Notes: generated by a model from the letters alone, not told the origin. A DNA stretch of 29,868 bases from Chara braunii (GCA_003427395.1 BFEA01000280.1:1872640-1902507), one strand, 5' to 3'; shown: positions 18,760 through 28,115, counted from the stretch's first letter. Numbers and translations are program-made.

Positions 18760-18761
18760 TG
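18757..18761 (+). promoter_or_regulatory. TGATG stop-start overlap between ORF1 and the second ORF
   Basis: The TGA of ORF1 shares its A with the ATG of the next frame. Overlapping stop-start codons support coupled termination-reinitiation in some LINEs (for example the UAAUG of SART1). That they do so here is inference. Confidence 0.6.
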
Positions 18762-19445
18762 CAGATGCAGGGGAAGAAAAAGGACTGGGGTCTGATAGCG
18801 AAGGATTTTCTGCCCACAGGGCAATGGCTCAGCAAAAAAGCAACGGAAGGCGGCACGGGGAAAGAACCGAGTCTAAAAGATGACGGCGATGATGGGGTCG
18901 TCACACAGAAAGTCGACCAGGCAACCCAAGGCAAAAAGCCGGGTGAACCTAGGCGGGGGGAGAAGGCTGCGACGGAACAGGATGCATTCGAAGAGGCTTT
19001 TGGCCTGGCACCGATGGAAATAGAGATACTCCCCGACGCCCCCCCCCCCCCGCAACCCCCTGCACGACAAGATGTTGACATGACCGATGCACAACCAGAC
19101 GAACGCACAACGGACATGAACCTTCAGGTGGTGGCGGACTGGCTGATGGAAAGCCTCCACAAAAAATACCCCGAGGGGGATGACGAGTTCTGGGACGGGG
19201 TATACAGGATGCTGGTCCCCATGCTAGAGAGTAGTGCCAGCCTACAAAAGGCCCTAGTGCAAGGGCTACCCGAGGGAACCAACTGGCACAGTATTTGCAG
19301 CAAACTTCTCAGCATTGTCCTCGGTCGCTTCCAGCCTCCCCCTCGTCCTCCTGGGCGATCAGGGGAGGAACGCGAAAACAAGGCTTGTGAGGAAAAGGAA
19401 AAATGGAAAAACCCCTGGAAAAAGGAAAAACGCAGGAGGAAGTAA
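18759..19445 (+). CDS. LINE second ORF (unknown function), 228 aa
   Basis: Opens with the ATG that overlaps the ORF1 stop. The first ~110 residues are charged and disordered-looking, with a Pro-run. Residues about 120-205 form a compact domain, 'VADWLMESLHKKYP...FWDGVYRMLVPMLE...LSIVLGRFQPP'. This domain is conserved in the older copy 2 (14290-14530), which argues that it is a real protein and not a chance frame. The C-terminus is very Lys/Glu/Arg-rich. I do not recognise the domain. It may be a separate protein or the C-terminal half of a larger ORF1 split by a stop. Confidence 0.65.
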   Translation: MQMQGKKKDWGLIAKDFLPTGQWLSKKATEGGTGKEPSLKDDGDDGVVTQKVDQATQGKKPGEPRRGEKAATEQDAFEEAFGLAPMEIEILPDAPPPPQPPARQDVDMTDAQPDERTTDMNLQVVADWLMESLHKKYPEGDDEFWDGVYRMLVPMLESSASLQKALVQGLPEGTNWHSICSKLLSIVLGRFQPPPRPPGRSGEERENKACEEKEKWKNPWKKEKRRRK

Positions 19446-19681
19446 TGGCGGGGCTGGTGGAGGTACCGGGGGAGCAATCAGAAGCAAAGGGAGGTCGAGA
19501 GTTGACAGATAGAACACCTGATGTCTGCCTTTCATAGCAGGAGGGGGGCAACATTAGTCAAACTGAACCGGGCCAGAGGGGAGAAGAGATCGGGTCACCA
19601 GAGCACGAGGGGGAAGTAGCCACACCCCTCAAACCACTGGAGTCTAAAAATGGGGAAGGTACGGAAAAAGAACTGCAAAAA

Positions 19682-20401
19682 ATGGGGGGGACCCGGACCG
19701 GGGGGGGCGGTCCTGGTGGAGAAGCCGGCGAGGAAGACGGGGCCGCAGAGATGGGAGAAAATGCAGCGGCAGAGTTATGCATGGCGCTGGCAGCCTGGAC
19801 ACCCACTATCTTGCACAAGGAAAAGGAATCCCCCCCCCTGAAACCCCCTGATCCCCCTGATCCCGTGCTCACCAGCAATAGGCAACGGCTCAAACTCTTG
19901 CTGAACAAGACCCCTCATGACCCACCGCCGTCCAACAAAGGCTTTGCCTTCCTGCCCGTCAGAAAAAAAGGTAAGGACGGCCACTGGGAAGTTGGGCTTA
20001 CGGTCCCCCCGGGCGCCCTGCACGGAGAGATCACCATGCAGGGGCGCTCCTCCTTCTTCCTGACACTTACGTCGTGGGGGGAAGGATTGCCACTTAGGGG
20101 GGCCGAGATTGCCCAACTGACTAAAGATCTGCTCCCCGAAGGAGCCACAGCTGCCCTGGTAATGTCATATGGTCATCACAGGTTGGCGACCAAAGATATC
20201 TACCTGCGGTATGACAACCCACCTACAGAGGATCTGCGTTGGATGAATCAGGACGCCCTCACAGACCTCCAACTGCTGAAGATTAAACCGGGCGATCTCT
20301 GGTCCGCAGAGGAGATCAGGGCCTTCCTAATCAAATTAATAAAAAACAGCACGCTACAAAAGGGGGGTGTGCTAGACACAGATAAGTGGCTACTGATATA
20401 A
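19682..20401 (+). CDS. LINE third ORF (unknown function), up to 239 aa
   Basis: Different frame from the previous ORF; about 235 bp separate the two. The N-terminus is Gly/Glu-rich and Pro-rich. The folded-looking part (about residues 75-239) includes 'FAFLPVRKKGKDGHWEVGL', 'YLRYDNPPTEDLRWMNQ' and 'LQLLKIKPGDLWSAEEIRAF'. The last part is matched by copy 2 (14957-15181), so the coding is old and conserved. Function is unknown. It might be joined to the second ORF by frameshifting, or the gap may reflect a frame-breaking mutation. The start codon is uncertain. Confidence 0.6.
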   Translation: MGGTRTGGGGPGGEAGEEDGAAEMGENAAAELCMALAAWTPTILHKEKESPPLKPPDPPDPVLTSNRQRLKLLLNKTPHDPPPSNKGFAFLPVRKKGKDGHWEVGLTVPPGALHGEITMQGRSSFFLTLTSWGEGLPLRGAEIAQLTKDLLPEGATAALVMSYGHHRLATKDIYLRYDNPPTEDLRWMNQDALTDLQLLKIKPGDLWSAEEIRAFLIKLIKNSTLQKGGVLDTDKWLLI

Positions 20402-20461
20402 GAAAAAAAAAAAGAAAAAAAAAACGAAGATTGTTTCAACATACACGAAACGGCCAGCGAG

Positions 20462-21807
20462 ATGAATGTTGTGGATGCGCTTTATGGAAAAGACAGGACC
20501 TTGAAGCTCGGTAAGAGACAAGCCAACCTGGATCTGCGAACCTTAAATGTCAACGGTCTAGTCTCAACAAAACTTCCTAAAAGACAGACAATTGTAGATC
20601 AGTTAAAAGAAGTCGATGGGAGGGATTGGCCGGACGTCGTATGCCTGCAGGAAACCCACCTTATGGACAACCCGGAACATAATCATATACACCAAGACAT
20701 CTGGCCGTATCAGGCCTACAGAGCCCACGCTCCCAAGCCGGACAGCGGAGGGGTGGCAATCTGGCTCCCCCCTAACACAAAGATAGACATGATGAACTGG
20801 GCCGCGGACCCGGATGAAGGCAGGTGGGTGTATCTACTCGCGATGTTGGAACTGGAAGTAGTGTGCATCCTCAACATCTATGCGCCGAACGAGCAGCCAG
20901 CACGCCAGAGATTTTTAGAGTCCTTGAAAGATAAACTGCCGACCGGCATCCCGGTGATCCTGACGGGCGACTTCAACGCTGCCCCAGACAGGTGGCTCGA
21001 TAGATGGCACATTCCCACCCCCTGCCCGCAGTACGTGCAAAGTGACGAGAGGAGCATTGCAGAACTGCTCCAATCTTTTAACTTATTTGACACCTTTCGA
21101 CGATCCTTCCCGACAGACCGCCGTTTCACATGTTTCTGCAGAAATAGCAAGGAGAAAACCTCGAAATCGCGTATAGATCTTATCTTGGCCTCTGAGGAGA
21201 TACAAGGGGCCCTTCAAGTAGCGGGGATATTCCCCCGCAGCCCGCACCCTGGGCTAGATCACGCGATGTGTATAGTCATTTTTACCTTCAGGAAGAAACC
21301 AGACCAAGGCAGGGGCTACTATAAGCTCAACACATCCCTCCTTAAGATAGACCGCTTCCAAACTTACCTCAAGGAAGTCTGGTCCTACTGGCAGGCTCAG
21401 AGGAACCAGGTCAGTGACCCGATTGCATGGTTCAATAACGGCCTGAATTTTCTAGTCCGCAAGTGCAATGAGTACTCCAAGCTTCTGGCAAAGCAACGCC
21501 ATGCGGAAGAAATCAACCTACAATACTCGTTCCAACACCTGCAAAAGCAGGAAGATGACATTGCGGATGATGCGCAACTCGCTAAGGTTGCCACAACCAT
21601 TCATGATCTGGAAACCCGCCTCCTTGGTTTTATGGAGCACCGATGGCAGGGGGCCAGAATTCGCTGGAAACTTTCTAAACACAATACGGAAGGTGCAATG
21701 GAAGCCAAATTCTTCGCCAACGCCAGAGTCCGAACAGGCAGAACAGTCATCAAAGCCTTAGCAGATCCTAGAAGCGTGCCAAACCCTCACAGACCAGTTG
21801 CAGTTGC
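20462..21807 (+). pseudogene. LINE ORF2 part 1: EEP endonuclease domain
   Basis: Starts with ATG 60 bp after the third ORF, behind an A-rich spacer. It carries apurinic-endonuclease-like EEP motifs in order: 'LNVNGL', 'VVCLQETHLM' (catalytic Glu), 'GGVAIWLP', 'LNIYAPN', 'ILTGDFNAAPD' (Asp/Asn), 'SRIDLILAS' and 'GLDHAM' (catalytic Asp-His). This domain nicks target DNA to prime reverse transcription, and all key residues seem present. The domain is followed by a linker including 'ARVRTGRTVIKALADPRS'. The frame runs on only into the duplicated sequence and stops at 21898, because ORF2 is broken there. Confidence 0.88.
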
Positions 21808-21811
21808 AGAA

Positions 21812-21933
21812 AAACCTCTATTTCCTCCGTGCGTTGCTCCCTGGGCAAGATCCCACACTGGCTGTTCCTGGGAAACCTCTATTTCCTCCGTGCGTTGATC
21901 CCTGGGCAAGATCCCACACTGGCTGTTCCTGGG
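21812..21933 (+). repeat. 61-bp tandem duplication at a deletion junction in ORF2
   Basis: Units 21812-21872 and 21873-21933 differ at one base. 'actggctgttcctggga' closes both units and occurs a third time at about 22018, inside the true RT motif. The first 61 bp shift the frame. Confidence 0.93.
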
Positions 21934-23970
21934 AAAATGCAGACTGGCCTCCCTCGGCTATCCAAACATAACGCGGCTATCATTTTCATTGACTTTGAAA
22001 AAGCATACGACCACGTGGACTGGCTGTTCCTGGGAAAATGCCTCGAAAAACTCAACTTTGGACCATGTTTTAGGCGGTGGGTAAGGATCTTACACGAGAA
22101 CGCTACAACCAGAGTTATGGTGAACGGCAATTTGGCCCCACCCATTGAACTCCAAAGGTCGGTCAGACAAGGGGACCCGATAGCCCCCGATCTCTTTGTC
22201 ATAGTAATGGAGACCTTAGCAGCCAACCTGAGAACCGACAAAGACATCAAGAGAATCCAGGTATCTTCCATTCCCCAGGATGCGATCCCGGTATGCTCCC
22301 TCTTCGCTGATGACCTGACCCTCATGCTTGACGCCTCGAGGGAGGCAATGGCCGGAGTTCAGTACATGATGGATCTATTCTGCAGACTGTCAGACATGAG
22401 GGTGAACTGGGGGAACAAGACCCAGGGTGGTGGATTCACCATCAAGGAGTCAGACCCCCGGAACAACCCGAGATTAAATGGCTCCCTCTGGAAGCCCCCA
22501 TCAGAGTGTTGGGAGTCATAATGTCGGCAGAGGGCAAACCATCCGCCAACAATGAATGGATCTCTAAGCCTCCTCTAGAAAAGATGACAAGATGGCAAGG
22601 TAAACACACATCCCTTTTCGGTCGTGCGCTAATAATCAATAACGTAGTGTTGGCCACCTTGTGGTACAAATCAGCAATCTGGGCACTGGACAAAAGTGCT
22701 CTTCGCCCCCTGCAACGCCAGATAACCGCTTTCTTGTGGCGAGGGAATAATGAGTATCAGGGCGTCATTAGCAGGGTGGCATGGCAAACAATAACCCAAC
22801 CGAAATCGAGAGGAGGGCTGGGCATCACAGACCCCGCAATACAAACCAAGGCCTTGGCACTGCAGTGGCTCAAAAGGCTCCTACTCAGCCCGGGAGTCTC
22901 GTGGAAGGCGCTCGCCTTAGAGCATATTGCTCGGTTGGCACCACAGACAACAGCAGAAAACGACCCGCTAATGTGGTTAGAGAACAGAGAATGGCCTATC
23001 CCCAGGAAAATCTCACACCATGACGCCCCCTGCCCCGACCTCCCCAGACAAGCAGCAAGGGCAGACCTGAGACACGACCCTTTCTGGCCCTGCTCTGCTG
23101 AGGGTATGGAGGAGTCTGCCCCTTCCGGACAAAACCATGCCGGGAAGATGGGAAGAAGTGGCCCGGCAGCCCCTCTTTGGGAACAGGTGGGTGGTTGACT
23201 CAAACGGACAGACCCTACATTGTGTTGACACCCCTTGGTGGAGTTGGGTTAGGAGGGGGGTAACCAGGGTTCAAGATATATGGGATGCGGAGAGTAGGGA
23301 GTGGGCCAGTCCGGGACAGCTAAGAGAAAAGTTATGCTACTGCCACAAGGTGGATGAGTCCCTAGAGGCCCTCATAGAAAAAAAAAACCTCGACTGGTGG
23401 AGGATCCTCAGGAAAGGCCCCAAGCTGGAAATAAACGACTGGGTGACAATTAGAAATCGCCCAGGTGTTGTGGGCAAGATGGTGCAACTCGACCCTGACG
23501 GTACCATCAAAATAAACCTCTATCAGGTGAACCAGAACAATGAGATCCAGACAACCGAAAGGGAGAAAGCAATAATAAACCCCCGACAAGAGCTATTCAG
23601 GATTAGGGTGCTTCAAGATAAACACCACCTGGTCGCATTCCTCCCGTACGTCCCAATTCACCAATTGGCCCTGGACCCAGCCGAATGGACATGGTCAACC
23701 CCTACGAGGAAGGGGAGGAGCTTCACGAAATCCCTGCACAGTCTAACGGCCAAGGCGTCTTATAGGCTCCTCAGACCAAGACTCCACCAGGGGGACCGGG
23801 TGAAGGACCGATGGCAGAGACACCTAAATATTAGCAAAAATGACCTTAAAAACATTAAATGGTTCTCTATGGCCAAAGCCAAACCGGTGAAATTCGCCTC
23901 GCTGCAATGGCAAATAGAGCACCGTTGTCTTCCGACCAACGATTGGCTCATCAACAAAACCCGACTCGGG
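21934..23970 (+). pseudogene. LINE ORF2 part 2: reverse transcriptase and thumb/connection, broken
   Basis: RT palm motifs are present: motif A 'IIFIDFEKAYDHVDW' (21990), motif B 'RQGDPIAPDLFVIVME' and motif C 'LFADDLTLM' with the catalytic Asp pair (22305). The finger region that should precede motif A is missing, so the enzyme cannot be complete. The frame moves at a C-run near 22455 (into 'IKWLPLEAPIRVLGVIMSAEG') and again between about 23000 and 23080. The thumb region shows 'RALIINNVVLATLWY' and 'KSRGGLGITD'. The next part (23137-23970) is the conserved C-terminal connection, ending in a premature TAG at 23971-23973. Confidence 0.85.
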
Positions 23971-24612
23971 TAGATGGGGGGAGCCCTGCCCTGGTGCAGA
24001 CTGTGCACAGATGCCTTCCCGTCCCGGAAAAGGCCCGCGACAATTGAGCACATATTTCTCCAGTGCCCAAGAGCGATTTGGCTCTGGAGATGAAGGGACA
24101 GGATTTGAGACCATTTAGGTACATAATCCCCATGGCCGTGGGACTGGAAAGCCCTGCTGTGTGAAACATGGAATACAGAGGAGCTAGACGACTTTACCAT
24201 CAACATGTTCAAAGTGGGACGCAGGGCAGTGCTTTGGGCTCTCTGGAGACGACGCTGCACCTACGAGATGGAAAGAGCACGACTTGACGGCCCAGGTTTC
24301 ACTGACAGCATTCAACAACAAATCCAAACAGAAATTACTGCAAAATGGGAGGCAGTAAAGTCCCAGATACAGACACTGGTCACAAAACATGACATTCAAC
24401 AAAAAATACAAAACTTCAGCTCCTACTGGCTGGGCGGGGAAGGGGGAGGTAGGATTGGAAGAGTGGAATGGAAAGGTGGACAGAAAGCGGGGGAGGATTT
24501 AGAAAGGAACTACAGACTACTTTTCAATGACTGGACAAAAATAGATACAGCGATCCAAATGAAACCCTCCCAAGAATTCCCCGACCCCTTTCCCCCCCCA
24601 CAAACTGTATAG
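23971..24612 (+). pseudogene. LINE ORF2 part 3: RT zinc-binding motif and C-terminus
   Basis: In the same frame after the TAG stop: 'WCRLC', then 'IEHIFLQCPRAIWLW', the zf-RVT pattern CX2C...HX4C found at the end of plant LINE ORF2. Two more in-frame stops follow near 24092 and 24107. The frame then resumes as 'VGRRAVLWALWRRRCTYEME' and ends with the segment shared with LINE copy 1 ('KHDIQQKIQNFSSYWLGGE'), with the natural stop at 24612. Confidence 0.8.
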
Positions 24613-24845
24613 TCGATCTACAATGGTACGGGAGGAATTGAAAGCCAGGCTGGTGGGTGGAGGAAGGAACTAGCAGGAAACTGGTAGCTTTTGGGGGAGC
24701 TGAGACGGGGTAGTGCAACACCGTCAGAGAGGAACTGGTCCAAGATCTCAACACCCCGGTCTGCTCTTGTATAGCACAATGATCTGACAGCGGTACAGCT
24801 GAGAGGAGCACGACAGCCACAACTAGCCAGAACACGTAGTGCAGG

Positions 24846-25074
24846 CTAACTTAGGCAGAGGTGAGGGGAGGTACATCCTTCCACAAGGAAGTAATCAATG
24901 CCGCCCACTCGGACCTCTCAACCATAATGGGGAGGAGCGTGTGTGAGTCTCGAATGTATTTATTTCGACTTGCCGGTGGAAGAGGAACCGGACTGTTGCT
25001 CCCCAAAATGGCAGGAGCCAGAACCGCGAGGTTCTGATTCGATTCCAAAAAAATAAATAAATAAATAAATAAAT
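24846..25074 (+). repeat. Module R: 3' end of LINE copy Y with tail
   Basis: Best copy of R. It follows the ORF2 stop by about 230 bp and contains the shared blocks 'gtacatcctt', 'ggaagtaatcaatgccg' and 'ccataatggggaggagcgtg', the 'gctcc...ggagc' stem, and the terminal hairpin 'cagaaccGCGAggttctg' (25019-25036; 7-bp stem, GNRA-type loop). An A-run and six or so TAAA units (25047-25074) form the tail. Confidence 0.8.
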
Positions 25075-25200
25075 TTGTTTGGTCGCACAGAGCTTTTAGA
25101 GCGCATGCTCTGAGACCTGGGAGTCCAAGGGTCACCGCCATCTAGATTCTCCCCGATTCATTGGGCAGCTGGCCAAGAAAGGGGCAGATGGGTATCGATT

Positions 25201-25857
25201 TTGGCCATGCTAGAAGTGGAAGTGGCTTGCATTATACGCATGAACGCCCCCAATGCAATGGGGGAGAGGAGAGTCTTCCCTGAGAAAGTCAAAGACCAGA
25301 TATCAGTCGGGATACCGCTCATTATAGCAGGGGAATTTAACGTGGCCCCGGACCGATGGCGGTCGCCCTCTTTCCCCCCACCCTACATTGAGGAGGACGA
25401 GCAGATGATCATGTATTTATGCCTGTCGTGTGACACGTTCCGGAAACACCACCTTGACACATGTTTTTATTCATGTTTACTGAAGGCGGGGAGAGAGGGT
25501 CAATCAAGATCTAGGATTGATCTGAGCCTCATTTAAGAGGATTTGCAGGACACGTTGCTCTCAGCGACTATCTTACCACGGTGTCCGTACCCGGGGATGA
25601 ACCATGAGATGTCCACAATCATTTTGACGTTTCGTAAGAAACTTGACCGTGGACCTGGATTTTACAAGTTGGTTGTTTATATTCTTCAACAGAAATCATT
25701 TCAAAACTACATGAAAGATTATTGGACATTTTGGCATACACAGAACAATATATTCAACATGAAATTGATTGATTCAATAATGTTTTCTTTTCTCAATAAA
25801 AAATGCATTTTTTTCACAATAATGTTATTGATCACAACTCGTAGCAAGGAGACATGA
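25201..25857 (+). pseudogene. ORF2 endonuclease fragment in LINE copy 3
   Basis: Two frames (25201-25536 and 25543-25857) cover the second half of the EEP domain and the start of the linker. The TAA at 25534-25536 replaces coding sequence between 'RIDLSLI' and the segment equivalent to 'EEIQGALQ' of copy Y. Divergence from copy Y is much higher than expected for a recent copy. Confidence 0.8.
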
Positions 25858-26284
25858 AAAAGAAATAAAGATACTCCAACTGCAGCAACTTGAATAGCAA
25901 GAAGCACTGAATGAGACATACACACGGCCACATCATCAGTCAGATGCACAGTCTTTACAACAACATCTTGAGTTTTTTGCCACACAACCATAGGAGGGCA
26001 TGCGCATTAGGGATAGACTGGCAAAACATCAATTTGAGGGATCAATGGACAAGAAGTTTTTTGGTGTGGTATGGGCGCGCACAAGTAGAACGGTCATAGA
26101 GACTTTGTATGATTTACAACAAGGATGTGAAAACGTGGTAACCTCCACCCCCCAATGTGTGCAGATAGCGAGGTCTTTCTTCAAGGATCTCTTCACCTCC
26201 AGATGTTCTCTCCGGATGGGGTTATTAACTTATTAGAAAGGAGAAGATTGCAGATCTTTTGAAGTCGATCATGAAAAGCTCGTC

Positions 26285-26321
<37 letters not shown>

Positions 26322-26392
26322 ACAGAACCTCTCGGTTCTGGCTCCTTCCATTCTGGGGAGCAACAGTCCGGTTCCTATTCCCCTGGCAAGTC
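26285..26392 (-). mobile_element. Inverted short copy of module R with T/A homopolymer tail
   Basis: On the minus strand it matches copy Y from 'gacttgcc' through 'ggaaccggactgttgctcccc' (read in two parts) to the terminal hairpin 'cagaaccGAGAggttctg' (26323-26340). There the stem is identical and the loop is a different GNRA sequence. On the + strand the hairpin is preceded by T17 (26285-26301) and A21 (26302-26322). It interrupts LINE copy 3. Confidence 0.82.
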
Positions 26393-26483
26393 ATTGAATC
26401 GGCAGAAAGCACAATTAGATCGCCAACTCTCCAAGGAAGCGATCCGGACAAGTTGAGGCAGATGGATGAGGAATTGGCATTCT

Positions 26484-26632
26484 GGTAGAGCGAGTGCTTT
26501 AGTGCCAATTCTGAGAGACCGGTTGTATGAGGGAGTTTTGTGGACTAAAGGGTCCTTACCTAGTTGCACAAAAAGGAGGATGAAATGGACATCAGGAACT
26601 ACTGGGCGCTAGGTAGAGCGAGTGCTTTAGTG
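26484..26632 (+). repeat. 21-bp direct repeats flanking the RT-finger fragment
   Basis: 'ggtagagcgagtgctttag' plus 'tg' occurs at 26484-26504 and 26612-26632, exactly bracketing the RT-finger block at 26505-26611. This looks like a duplication or junction, not a simple target-site duplication. Confidence 0.85.
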
Positions 26633-26984
26633 TCAACGCCACGTCAGCCACGACAGGCTCGTGGGAACGTGGAGGTCAATTGCGCACTATCGCCAAGACT
26701 GTCGCCCCATCTTCACGCCATCGCTAAGGCCATCTCCGAAACTCGCCTCAGGGGTGTAGCTGCATGGGCACGATGGCTCCGGCCTCACGACTGGGTCGAG
26801 CAAGGGATCGACCAGCATCGACCGCACATCATCGGCTTAATTCCGCGGACGGCGGAGCGGCGTCGACCAAACACTATTCGCAGGTCGCCAGTTCCACCAA
26901 CCGCGCATCATCTTCGTAGTTCCACGGACAATTGAACGACATCAACTATTTGCTTCTTCCGTGGGCGAAGATAAGGAACGCAGA
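26633..26984. other. GC-rich unassigned segment
   Basis: Part of a 123-codon frame (26564-26935) whose first codons are LINE RT. The rest is Arg/Pro/His-rich with no recognised domain; I do not support a gene. It contains two related 'accgcacatcatc' / 'accgcgcatcatc' blocks (about 26821 and 26899). Confidence 0.45.
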
Positions 26985-26986
26985 TG

Positions 26987-27064
<78 letters not shown>

Positions 27065-27104
27065 GGGGGGGGGGAAGAGGGAGAGAGAGAGTGAGAGAGA
27101 GAGA
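26985..27104. repeat. (GA)n microsatellite with internal G-run
   Basis: GA dinucleotides, interrupted by a G-run at about 27062-27074. Confidence 0.97.
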
Positions 27105-27297
27105 GGTAAACCAACAAACATTAGCAAGTCAGGCGCAGAAGAAGACGTGGGGGGAAGCAGAACAGAGGATAGCGCCAGGCGTGGGGGTATCGACAACGAA
27201 GTGGAGAAAGTCAGTGCGAAATCTCGAGCATCTGCGGTGCGATTCTCCCCCCCCATATACACCACACAGGTCTACCTCCCCTTTCCTACCCTCACTT

Positions 27298-27720
27298 TGA
27301 CGGATTGATCGACTGAATGGTAGACAAATTGTCTGACTGATCGCTCGAATGGTAGACAGATTGACTAATTGATCAACGTTTTGATTCGCTCGACTGTCAG
27401 TCTAGTTGATTGATTGGCAGTGGACGGACATATCGGCATACCCTTACTTTGTCGAATTGATTGATGGATAGATTGGTGGATTGATCAATTGAATGGTAGA
27501 TACATTGATTGATCAATTGATTGACGTGTTGATTGATCGGCAGTTGGAAAGCCCCCCCACATCCCTGTGGTTTAATGGATTGAGTGATTGAGCCGACGTG
27601 ATCGATCGTTGGATTGATGGATTGATCAATTGTTCATTCGTTTTTTAAGTGATTGAGTAACTGAGACTGATCGAGTGATCGATCCCTTGCTCGATCGAAA
27701 AGGCCCGTTTACAGCGTTAA
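27298..27720. repeat. Degenerate GATT/GATC-rich simple sequence
   Basis: Dense in 'gattgatt', 'gattgatc', 'atcaattga' and 'gactgatcg' with a loose 4-bp period. No coding potential seen. Confidence 0.85.
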
Positions 27721-28023
27721 GAAGTCGGTGCACTTCAGGGATACTGCCGCTACTACCCCATCGTCTCCCTCCCTCCCCCCCACCACCCCCCGGCTTCCGC
27801 CCATCCTTCAGTATCCCCCCCCTCCCTGTCTTCTTCCCACCCCCAGCCACCCCCCTGTTACTCCCTGCCTTCAAATATTGCCGCTAGCGTCCCGGCTAAT
27901 TTCGCATCCCACCCTATCGTCGGCGAGACCGCAGTCACCTCCCTGCTGGACGATCGCTTCTTCTGTCCCGTGAGATGTCGGCGACCAACCACCAGGGCCT
28001 ACGCAGGGAATTGCTAAAGATAT
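27721..28023. other. C-rich, unassigned
   Basis: Pyrimidine-biased with repeated 'cctccc' and 'cccacc'. The Pro-rich + strand frames and Gly-rich minus frames are composition shadows. Confidence 0.5.
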
Positions 28024-28115
28024 GTTGATTGATTGATTGATTGATTTTTTGATTGATTGACCGATTAGACAGTTTGGACTGTTCAATTGATGGCTGGATT
28101 GTTTGATTGATTGAA
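28024..28115. repeat. (GATT)n simple sequence
   Basis: 'gattgattgattgatt' followed by degenerate units; the same unit type as 27298-27720. Confidence 0.88.

Larger units (their letters stand above)
17083..25074 (+). mobile_element. LINE copy Y: near full-length non-LTR retrotransposon
   Basis: Order on the + strand: short 5' leader, ORF1 with a zinc knuckle, overlapping second ORF, third ORF, A-rich spacer, ORF2 with EEP endonuclease, RT and RT zinc-binding region, 3' UTR, module R, then an A-rich/(TAAA)n tail. The EEP endonuclease plus RT plus a C-terminal zinc-binding motif indicates an L1-like/Tad-like clade moved by target-primed reverse transcription. The 5' boundary is set after the poly(A) run and is uncertain. 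No target-site duplication could be fixed by eye. ORF2 is defective (see its parts), so the copy cannot move on its own. Confidence 0.88.
25150..26611 (+). mobile_element. LINE copy 3: internal ORF2 fragment, interrupted
   Basis: Endonuclease half: 'GRWVSILAMLEVEVACI', 'LIIAGEFNVAPDRW' (the family 'GDFN' Asp is Glu here), 'SRIDLSL' and 'PGMNHEM'. Then the linker, 'GFYKLVVYILQQKSFQNY', followed by 'VWARTSRTVIETLYD'. It keeps the region copy Y lost: 'TPQCVQIARSFFKDLFTS'. After an inserted inverted R fragment (26285-26392) the RT finger start can be read across a frameshift: 'YEGVLWTKGSLP', then 'LHKKEDEMDIRNYWAL', matching the usual LINE '...KKGD..dirNyRPI'. Many frameshifts and stops; lacks both ends. 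Confidence 0.8.

Noticed and set aside
25031-25046. 'gattcgattcc' as a Pol III B box making module R a tRNA-derived SINE
   Set aside because: It sits at the 3' end, right before the tail, whereas a SINE promoter is near the 5' end; no A box at the expected distance.
25080-25142. tRNA-like segment with 'gagcgcatgctctgagacctgg'-type motif, possibly a tRNA relic
   Set aside because: Acceptor and T arms cannot be folded and no proper B box follows; at most a diverged fragment.
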